DNA of 5,238 nt from Acidaminococcaceae bacterium (GTDB taxonomy: Bacteria; Bacillota; Negativicutes; Acidaminococcales; Acidaminococcaceae), in the NCBI GenBank assembly GCA_017443165.1, contig JAFSOW010000093.1:1-5238 (forward strand), read 5' to 3'. Position 1 is the first letter of the stretch, and each line of letters begins with the position of its first letter. A program made the position numbers and the translations under genes. Positions 1-4,456 of the stretch are shown here, piece after piece. The notes beneath the pieces are model-generated. The model made no database searches. It was not told the origin of the DNA and saw nothing but the letters and a program-made list of their open reading frames with translations.

Positions 1-417
1 GATATCCGGAAACACGCCATGAGCGGCAGCGAAGAACCGGACCTGGCAACCTTTTTCCAACCCGGCGACATCATCGTGGCCGGGACGAATTTCGGCTGCG
101 GTTCCTCCCGCGAGCATGCGGCCATGACCCTGAAAGGCATTGAAGTCGGCGCGATACTGGCGGAGTCCTTTGGCCGCATTTTCTATCGCAACGCCATCAA
201 CTTGGGCATACCCGCCATCACCTGCAAAGGGATCCATGCCCTTGTAAAACGCGGGGATAGAGTCCGCATCGATTTTACTACCGGCGAAATCGTCAACGAA
301 ACCACCGGCGCCAGAGCCAAGGCGGAACCGATGAACGATTATATGATGGGTATTTTGCAAAATGGTGGTATCAAACCTATGATACGTAAAATGCAGGAAG
401 AGAAAAACAAGCAATGA
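1..417 (+). CDS. leuD: Aconitase-family small subunit, 3-isopropylmalate dehydratase (LeuD) type, 5'-truncated
   Basis: The reading frame is open to the left window edge: codons 1-18 give DIRKHA before the first ATG at 19. The true start is therefore outside the window, and the ATG at 19 is internal. The 138 visible residues compare with about 160-165 for the family, so roughly the first 25-30 are missing. The swivel-domain signature FGCGSSREHA lies at visible residues 31-40; its Ser-Ser-Arg residues bind substrate carboxylate in aconitases. It is followed by SFGRIFYRNAINLGIP, typical of LeuD. The protein would pair with a LeuC-type large subunit carrying the iron-sulfur cluster, presumably encoded just upstream. 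In leucine synthesis the complex isomerises 2-isopropylmalate to 3-isopropylmalate. Homoaconitase or 2,3-dimethylmalate dehydratase small subunits share this fold, and the specificity loop is in the missing N-terminus, so the substrate is not settled. It is convergent with the rest of the window and probably functionally unrelated. Confidence 0.85.
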   Translation, partial: DIRKHAMSGSEEPDLATFFQPGDIIVAGTNFGCGSSREHAAMTLKGIEVGAILAESFGRIFYRNAINLGIPAITCKGIHALVKRGDRVRIDFTTGEIVNETTGARAKAEPMNDYMMGILQNGGIKPMIRKMQEEKNKQ

Positions 418-471
418 AAATAAGAGCTCAAAAATAAACAGAGGTTTCGCTAGCACAAACTTAAGTAAATG

Positions 472-498
472 AAAGACCGAGTTAACGCGAGAGTCTTT
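472..498 (+). terminator. Weak hairpin after leuD, possible terminator
   Basis: AAAGAC at 472-477 pairs with GTCTTT at 493-498. An inner CG/CG pair (478-479 with 488-489) surrounds a GTTAAC-containing loop, and three unpaired bases sit on the right side. The right arm runs into TTTTATAT, as expected of a Rho-independent terminator. The outer stem is A/U-rich and imperfect, so strength is doubtful. It lies about 55 bases after the leuD-like stop codon. Confidence 0.35.
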
Positions 499-512
499 TA
501 TATCATCAATAT

Positions 513-556
513 TCCCCTGCCTACCACTTCATGTGATAAGCAGGGGATTGCCTTTT
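513..556 (+). terminator. GC-rich hairpin with T run, possible terminator
   Basis: TCCCCTGC at 513-520 is the exact reverse complement of GCAGGGGA at 540-547. The 19-base interval can add a CAC/GTG mini-stem (525-527 with 533-535). A TTTT run follows at 553-556 after a five-base gap. The stem is strong but the loop is long and the T run is displaced, so it may be a back-up terminator or simply an RNA structure in the 3' UTR of the leuD-like transcript. Confidence 0.4.
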
Positions 557-646
557 ACCCACACGTTTTGTCCTTACCCGCAGCCTTTTCATTCAAGGAT
601 TCTGCTTACGCCTCGGAGAAATAAAAGAAGGGGGTAACACCCTGCC

Positions 647-687
647 AAAAGCCTCATAGAATCTGAGTTCTATGGGGCTGAGCTTTT
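647..687. terminator. Bidirectional Rho-independent terminator candidate
   Basis: AGCCTCATAGAA (650-661) pairs with TTCTATGGGGCT (668-679) across a 6-base loop. On the + strand this gives a 12-bp stem with one U-G wobble; on the minus strand the same position is a C-A mismatch. AAAA precedes the left arm (647-650) and TTTT follows at 684-687. The minus-strand RNA therefore also ends its stem in a short U run (GGCTTTT). This is the best hairpin in the convergent spacer and fits ending both the leuD-side transcript and the minus-strand operon, although the minus-strand transcript would carry about 160 bases of 3' UTR. Confidence 0.6.
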
Positions 688-697
688 AACAAAAGCT
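681..697. repeat. Perfect 7-bp inverted repeat overlapping the terminator
   Basis: AGCTTTT (681-687) and AAAAGCT (691-697) are exact reverse complements separated by AAC. The left arm contains the T run of the preceding hairpin, so the two structures compete for the same bases. The 3-base loop and A/T-rich stem make it a modest structure. It may strengthen termination in the minus direction or be incidental. Confidence 0.45.
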
Positions 698-798
698 ACC
701 GATTTATCAAACCTAAAAGTTCTATTTTTTCATCTTGTTATATATTGAAAACATTTACGAAAACCTGTTTTGCCGTTACCTTCCTTACTGAGATAAAC

Positions 799-818
799 AG
801 GAATTTATATGAATTCCT
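799..818. repeat. 7-bp inverted repeat just past the last minus-strand gene
   Basis: AGGAATT (799-805) and AATTCCT (812-818) are exact reverse complements around a 6-base loop. They lie 29 bases downstream of the stop codon of the 129-aa tautomerase-family gene in its direction of transcription. No clean T run follows on the minus strand (it reads GTTTATCTC), so this is a weak terminator or RNA-stabilising hairpin. TTCCT at 781-785 could pair with the same AGGAA instead, giving an alternative fold. Confidence 0.35.
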
Positions 819-846
819 TAATCTATTCTTTTATCAGCTATTTTCG

Positions 847-1236
847 TTACAGTTTTCCATTTAAAAACTGTGCTTCGCCATGACCGAAACTCCAGTCCTC
901 CTTTGTATTGCAAGTTATGTTGATCATAACATCATCCGGGGAAATTCCCATCTGCTGATTTAACTCTTTCACAAGCCTTGCGTAAAAGCGCTTTTTATCT
1001 TCCAGCCGGCGGGGACTTGAGGTAATACTGAACATCAGAAACTGGTTGGTACGGGTAAAGCCCAGACCAACATCTTCAATGATCATTTCCTCCGGCTCGT
1101 GCTGCGTTACAATTTGAAACCGATCGCGGGGCAGCAGATGAAATTCTTTCGATGCCACCTGATAGGCAATATCCAGAATTTTTCGAATCTCCTCTTTGTT
1201 TCGTCCTTTTATCATATCTACTCGCATCAACGGCAT
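847..1236 (-). CDS. Tautomerase-superfamily protein, malonate semialdehyde decarboxylase-like
   Basis: The 129-residue product matches the MSAD / Tautomerase_2 group in length and pattern. Met is followed by Pro, which becomes the catalytic N-terminal Pro-1 after Met removal. RVDMIKGR follows, then PRDRFQIVTQH, an IIEDVGLG segment, SSPRR, and a C-terminal DWSFGHGEAQF. Using Pro-1 numbering, Asp-37 (in PRDR) and Arg-75 (in SSPRR) fall exactly where the Pseudomonas pavonaceae decarboxylase has its catalytic Asp-37 and Arg-75, but position 73 is Ser rather than Arg. The enzyme is cytosolic and should be a trimer of beta-alpha-beta repeats. The reaction may be decarboxylation, hydration or tautomerisation of a 3-oxo acid; loss of Arg-73 makes strict MSAD activity uncertain. 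The start is supported by AGGAGG at 1245-1250, 8 bases upstream. It is the last gene of the minus-strand string, 47 bases after the MFS gene. Confidence 0.88.
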   Translation of the reverse strand: MPLMRVDMIKGRNKEEIRKILDIAYQVASKEFHLLPRDRFQIVTQHEPEEMIIEDVGLGFTRTNQFLMFSITSSPRRLEDKKRFYARLVKELNQQMGISPDDVMINITCNTKEDWSFGHGEAQFLNGKL

Positions 1237-1283
1237 ATCCTTTTCCTCCTTGTATTGTCATAATTTGTATTTTTGCTGTAAGC

Positions 1284-2444
1284 TTATGCATCTTCCGGCA
1301 ACAGAAAAGAGAAAATCAGCGGTACTATAGAAACGCAAGAGATTGCCAAAATTGCGGCGCTTAGCCCGAATATATTGGCAATTTTTCCCAGCAAAGGCGC
1401 AAAAATTCCACCGATGCTGACGGCCAGGCCAAGGGTTACGCCAGACGCCAGGCCCTTGTGAGAAGGCAACATGTTCTGCCCTGTCACAACAATGGGGCTG
1501 TAGCACAGACCGATTGCCATGCCTGCGGGAACAATAAGCAGAAGCGCAATCCACAGTTTAGTTGTCTGGGACAGCAGCAGTATAAAAGGGAAAATCACAA
1601 GAAAGCTCAGCCTGATCATCTTTTTATAACCGTACTGATCCGCCAGCCTGCCGCCAAAAAAGGTGCAGAGGGCGCATACGCCATAAAACAATGTCAGAAC
1701 GCTGTTGCCCCCAACTTTGGTCTGCCCCAGCACCTGCATACAGAACAGCGCAAGAAATGTATTCATGCCATAAAAAATGATAGAACGGGTAAAAACAATT
1801 ACGCACATTTTGTAAAATCCGTTCCAGTTGTCTTCCTGAAGTTTGGATTTCGACCCGTCCTGCTTTGCGCTTTTCTCATGTTTCCCGATTTCTGCCAGGC
1901 TGCTGTTTTGCGAAAGCAACAGTACAGATTCCAAAATTACCGGCGCCAGCAATACCAGCGTTCCTTTCATACCCCAAACGCTGATTGCCGTTGTCGTAAG
2001 AATCGGGCCCAGCGTAAAGCCAAGATTCCCGCCTACTGCAAAAATGCTGATGGCAGCCCCCTGCTTTCCGGGTTCCGCCGCTTTGTTAACAAGCAGCGCC
2101 GCCGTGGGATGGAACATGGCAATGCCGATACCGCTAATCATGACCGCCAGGCAAAGTCCCCAGAAATTGCTGATGTAACCGGTGGCTGCCATGCCGCCTC
2201 CTGCCATTAAAAGGCCCAGCGACATGCTCCAAGGGATGTTTTTCCGATCTGCCAGATGACCCAGCAGCGGCTGCACTACAGAGCCCGCAATATTTGCTAC
2301 CAGCACCAGCGTAGCCGCCGTAGCATAATCATAATGGTGCGCCGCAATCAGAAACGGCAAGATTGCCGAAAGAACGCCCTGATTAATATCGGAACAGACA
2401 TGCCCCGATGCCAGCAGATAATTATAATAAGAACGGTTTTTCAT
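1284..2444 (-). CDS. MFS transporter, fosmidomycin-resistance (Fsr)-like
   Basis: This 386-residue integral membrane protein has the two six-helix halves of the major facilitator superfamily, joined by a hydrophilic central loop at about 180-208. The MFS motif A appears as GHLADRKN (62-69), with its second-half counterpart GGRLADQYGYKK (264-275). The first helix region (SGHVCSDINQGVLSAILPFL, 13-32), FHPTAA (111-116) and FAVGGNLGFTLGP (135-147) are hallmarks of the Fsr branch, whose E. coli member exports fosmidomycin and is about 20 residues longer. Substrate and direction cannot be read from the sequence. In this setting it may carry the acid handled by the neighbouring enzymes, or export a toxic analogue. 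Its start lies 19 bases after the crotonase stop, with a weak AAAGG Shine-Dalgarno 11 bases upstream, which suggests operon translation. The 47-base gap to the next gene shows no terminator. Confidence 0.9.
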   Translation of the reverse strand: MKNRSYYNYLLASGHVCSDINQGVLSAILPFLIAAHHYDYATAATLVLVANIAGSVVQPLLGHLADRKNIPWSMSLGLLMAGGGMAATGYISNFWGLCLAVMISGIGIAMFHPTAALLVNKAAEPGKQGAAISIFAVGGNLGFTLGPILTTTAISVWGMKGTLVLLAPVILESVLLLSQNSSLAEIGKHEKSAKQDGSKSKLQEDNWNGFYKMCVIVFTRSIIFYGMNTFLALFCMQVLGQTKVGGNSVLTLFYGVCALCTFFGGRLADQYGYKKMIRLSFLVIFPFILLLSQTTKLWIALLLIVPAGMAIGLCYSPIVVTGQNMLPSHKGLASGVTLGLAVSIGGIFAPLLGKIANIFGLSAAILAISCVSIVPLIFSFLLPEDA

Positions 2445-2463
2445 TTCCGGGAATGCCTTTCGT

Positions 2464-3252
2464 TTATCTTCCGCTATACCGGACTTCTCTTTTTTCCAGA
2501 AACGCCGTTACCGCTTCCCGGTAATCGGCAGAACGGAATGTCCGTCCTACTGTTTCCGCTTCTGTACGGAACAGGTACTCTTCAAAGTCTGCATAGCTGA
2601 TACGGTTTGTCTGTTCCTTTGCCATTTCATAGGCAAGCAACGGCCCGCTGGCCAGCTTTTCGGCAAACGCCACGGCAGACGCCAGCACCTGCCCTTCCGG
2701 TACAAGCTGCGTCAACAATCCCAGCCTGTCTGCTTCCTCTGCTTTAATCACGGGGCATTCCACACAAATTTGTAACGCTTTACTGGCGCCTACGGCGCGG
2801 GTCAGCAGGTACATGGCCCCGGCATCCGGGGCCAGGCCGATTTTAGTAAAGGGTTCGGAAAATTTACAGGAACGTTCAGCTATAATAAAATCAGAAGCCA
2901 GCGCGAGATTGGCGCCGCCTCCGACAGCATAGCCCTGGACTGCAGCAATCACCAGTTTCTTCATCTTTCGTATCTGCAACATCACGCGGTTCACATGCTT
3001 CGCCAGTTCATCAAGCCCGGCATAGTTCTTTTCGTCTAACTGTTTTTTAAAAAAACGCATATCGCCGCCAGCCGAAAAAGAACTGCCCCTACCGCCAAGC
3101 ACGACCACTTTCACTTTCGGCGACTGTTCGCAATATGTTAAATGCTCCAGCAGTTCAATATCCGTTGCCTTGTCTAAAGGGTTCAGATGATCCGGGTCAT
3201 TTAACAGAATAACGGCTATCCCGTTTTTCACTTCAAATGTCGTTTTACTCAT
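2464..3252 (-). CDS. Crotonase-family (enoyl-CoA hydratase/isomerase) protein, PaaG-like
   Basis: The 262-residue cytosolic enzyme should act on a CoA thioester. The two oxyanion-hole segments are present: FSAGGDM (59-65) and AVGGGANLALASD (109-121). True enoyl-CoA hydratases carry two catalytic glutamates; here the first position is Asn-115 and the second is Phe-135 (FSEPFTKIGL). Instead, Asp-143 lies in GLAPDAG, the position of the catalytic Asp of PaaG-type isomerases. The C-terminus, RSADYREAVTAFLEKR, is also strongly PaaG-like. From knowledge of that family this favours shifting a double bond (delta3-delta2 enoyl-CoA isomerase or ring isomerase) over hydration. The start at 3252 is chosen for GGGAGG six bases upstream; the frame is open back to an ATG at 3339, but that would overlap the regulator and add a non-homologous leader. 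It is 14 bases after the lysR-type gene, so probably co-transcribed. Confidence 0.88.
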   Translation of the reverse strand: MSKTTFEVKNGIAVILLNDPDHLNPLDKATDIELLEHLTYCEQSPKVKVVVLGGRGSSFSAGGDMRFFKKQLDEKNYAGLDELAKHVNRVMLQIRKMKKLVIAAVQGYAVGGGANLALASDFIIAERSCKFSEPFTKIGLAPDAGAMYLLTRAVGASKALQICVECPVIKAEEADRLGLLTQLVPEGQVLASAVAFAEKLASGPLLAYEMAKEQTNRISYADFEEYLFRTEAETVGRTFRSADYREAVTAFLEKREVRYSGR

Positions 3253-3258
3253 TGGCAA

Positions 3259-3264
3259 CCTCCC
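3259..3264 (-). promoter_or_regulatory. Shine-Dalgarno deciding the crotonase start
   Basis: The minus strand reads GGGAGG six bases before the ATG at 3252-3250. This strong site, lying in the 14-base gap after the regulator's TAG stop, selects the 262-residue start over the 29-codon-longer ATG at 3339 inside the regulator gene. Confidence 0.8.
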
Positions 3265-3266
3265 GT

Positions 3267-4136
3267 CTACGCTTTCTTCTTCCGCAACAGCCGGATGAAA
3301 CTTTGCAACGTGCTGTCCATTACCCGGTCCTTTCTCCACACAAAGGAAACCTCTGCCTGGGCGAAGGAATCAGGTACTGCATGGCTGACCACGATTTGTT
3401 TTGTTTTATAAAAAACCGTCAGGCTTTCCGGGAACAACGTCACCCCAAGCCCGGCGCTGACGCTGGCAAGGATGGCACCCAGCGAATCAAATTCTACCGT
3501 CTGTGTGGGAACGATCTGTTCCTCATGCAGCCACTTTTCCAGCATCCACCGGTAGGAACAGCCCTGCGGCAGCACCAGCAGCGGCTGGGACAATAATTCT
3601 GCAAATGGTGTCCCCGCGTCAAATTCCGCCGTTGAATACAGGGCAAGCGTTTCCTTCCGCACAAAGCAGCTAGCCAGTTCCGCATGGTTAACGGGGCCTG
3701 CCACAAACGCCCCGTCCAGATTGTAATCCAGTACCTGCCGTATGGATTCCGCCGACACGCCGGTCTGTACAGACAGCGCCACGTCAGGATACCGGCGGTG
3801 ATATTCGGCCAGCAGCTCCGGCATAAAGGTGACCGCAGCCGATTCCATCGTCCCGATATGCAGGCTTCCTCTTGCCGTCCCGTCGTCCTTCATCACGCTT
3901 TCTACTTCCGTCACAAGCTGGAACAGCTGGTCTGTATAAGCCAACAGCGTTTCACCTTTTTCCGTCAGCCGCACCCCGTAAGCGTGACGGTAAAACAAAG
4001 GCGTATGCAGTTCCTGTTCCAATTGCCGAATTTTCGTGGAAAGGTTGGACTGGGCGTAATTCAGTTTCTGCGCTGCCTGGGAAAAACTGCCCTCTTTCGC
4101 AACGATTCGAAAATACCGTAAAGCCTGTAAGTCCAT
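3267..4136 (-). CDS. LysR-type transcriptional regulator
   Basis: The 289-residue length is normal for the family. The N-terminal winged helix-turn-helix begins MDLQALRYFRIVAKEGSFSQ and continues AAQKLNYAQSNLSTKIRQLE (21-40), then TPLFYR and GVRLTEKG (54-61). A linker helix leads to the periplasmic-binding-like effector domain from about residue 90 (GSLHIGTMESA), with DGAFVAGPV (141-149), LVLPQGCSYRW (187-197) and SAGLGVTLFPES (228-239). Such proteins bind DNA as tetramers and change promoter activity when a small, often acidic, ligand binds. GAGAGG at 4144-4149, 7 bases upstream, supports the start. Unusually for LysR genes it is not divergent from its presumed targets: it sits inside a same-strand string, 29 bases after a tautomerase gene and 14 before the crotonase gene. 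It probably regulates its own operon; the palindromes at 4396-4452 are a candidate binding region. The effector is unknown. Confidence 0.95.
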   Translation of the reverse strand: MDLQALRYFRIVAKEGSFSQAAQKLNYAQSNLSTKIRQLEQELHTPLFYRHAYGVRLTEKGETLLAYTDQLFQLVTEVESVMKDDGTARGSLHIGTMESAAVTFMPELLAEYHRRYPDVALSVQTGVSAESIRQVLDYNLDGAFVAGPVNHAELASCFVRKETLALYSTAEFDAGTPFAELLSQPLLVLPQGCSYRWMLEKWLHEEQIVPTQTVEFDSLGAILASVSAGLGVTLFPESLTVFYKTKQIVVSHAVPDSFAQAEVSFVWRKDRVMDSTLQSFIRLLRKKKA

Positions 4137-4165
4137 GTTTTATCCTCTCAAACTATTTCTGTCAA

Positions 4166-4378
4166 TTATTTGCTTTGCTGGCGCTCTAACAGTTCTGTCA
4201 CCGAAACGCCGCCCACGCCCCAGTTATCTGTTTCAACTTCGTCAATGGTAACGTGCACCGATTTTGGATGTTTCCCTAAAACATCGTGCAGGAGATTCGT
4301 CGCTCCTTCGATCAGCTGCCGCTTCTTTTCCGGCGTAACGTTCTTTTCTTTTGTAATTCGGATATTAACATATGGCAT
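4166..4378 (-). CDS. 4-oxalocrotonate tautomerase-like small enzyme
   Basis: The product is 70 residues, beginning Met-Pro-Tyr-Val, so processing would expose the catalytic Pro-1 of the tautomerase superfamily. PEKKRQLIEGAT is the single helix, VHVTIDEV the second strand, and DNWGVGG the conserved turn. 4-OT enzymes of this size work as hexamers in the cytosol, ketonising dienols such as 2-hydroxymuconate. Compared with Pseudomonas 4-OT, the catalytic Arg-39 position is occupied by His, Phe-50 by Trp (DNWG), and Arg-11 apparently by Lys, so 2-hydroxymuconate is an unlikely substrate. It resembles the uncharacterised 'MPYVNI...TDNWG' group of short tautomerases. The start at 4378 is preferred to an in-frame ATG at 4438, because it exposes Pro-1 and has GGGGAGGG 7 bases upstream. 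It is followed after 29 bases by the regulator. Confidence 0.88.
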   Translation of the reverse strand: MPYVNIRITKEKNVTPEKKRQLIEGATNLLHDVLGKHPKSVHVTIDEVETDNWGVGGVSVTELLERQQSK

Positions 4379-4385
4379 AACAAAT

Positions 4386-4393
4386 CCCTCCCC
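4386..4393 (-). promoter_or_regulatory. Shine-Dalgarno deciding the small tautomerase start
   Basis: The minus strand reads GGGGAGGG seven bases before the ATG at 4378-4376. It rules in the Met-Pro start required for a Pro-1 enzyme. The alternative ATG at 4438 would add 20 residues that bury the proline. Confidence 0.8.
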
Positions 4394-4395
4394 GT

Positions 4396-4452
4396 ATAAA
4401 ATATATTTTATGATGTGCCGCTGCGCAGAATGAATCATACGTTGTTGCGCAA
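4396..4452 (-). promoter_or_regulatory. Palindrome cluster, candidate promoter/operator of the tautomerase-LysR operon
   Basis: Four perfect palindromes crowd into the gap between the EamA and small tautomerase genes: the 16-bp ATAAAATATATTTTAT at 4396-4411, CTGCGCAG at 4421-4428, the odd-length ATGAATCAT at 4430-4438, and TTGCGCAA at 4445-4452. The two TGCGCA cores are centred 24 bases apart. A poor promoter match can be drawn on the minus strand (TTCATT at 4434-4429, 18-base spacer, TAAAAT at 4410-4405), which would place the -10 inside the AT palindrome. None of the palindromes has the symmetric T-N11-A form of a classical LysR box, so operator function and the protein bound are inference. 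No terminator is seen for the EamA gene here, so read-through from it is also possible. Confidence 0.35.
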
Positions 4453-4456
4453 TTTT

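Larger units (their letters stand above)
418..846. other. Convergent intergenic spacer rich in hairpins
   Basis: This 429-base stretch separates the + strand leuD-like gene from the 3' end of the minus-strand gene string. It is more AT-rich than the flanking genes, especially from 690 on. It holds at least five inverted repeats, listed separately, and no recognisable tRNA, rRNA or CRISPR repeat. A 51-codon ATG-to-stop frame runs from 469 to 624 on the + strand, but it has no Shine-Dalgarno at proper distance and no recognised protein similarity, so it is not called as a gene. The best reading is a double 3'-end region with terminators for both converging transcripts. Confidence 0.7.

Noticed and set aside
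469..624. 51-codon frame as a small protein gene
   Set aside because: There is no Shine-Dalgarno within normal spacing (the nearest purine stretch, AGAGG, is about 25 bases upstream), no recognisable similarity, no clear membrane or signal segment, and it overlaps terminator-like hairpins. Kept only as part of a finding.
760..771. AAAAC/GTTTT inverted repeat as a terminator
   Set aside because: The loop is only two bases and the stem is A/T-rich with no following T run in either direction; likely chance in an AT-rich spacer.
1458..2210. Long open frame of 250 codons on the + strand
   Set aside because: It lies wholly antisense to the MFS gene, is rich in Gln, Lys, Arg and Cys with no domain pattern, and has no convincing start. 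The minus-strand frame shows clear MFS motifs, so this is a shadow.
3253..3339. N-terminal extension of the crotonase to the ATG at 3339
   Set aside because: The extra 29 residues overlap the end of the regulator gene and do not resemble crotonase. The GGGAGG site sits directly before the ATG at 3252.
3684..4121. 145-codon + strand open frame opposite the LysR gene
   Set aside because: The opposite frame has an unmistakable LysR HTH and effector domain; this one has no recognisable features.
4379..4438. N-terminal extension of the small tautomerase to the ATG at 4438
   Set aside because: It would bury the catalytic Pro-1 and translate through the palindrome region; a strong Shine-Dalgarno supports 4378.
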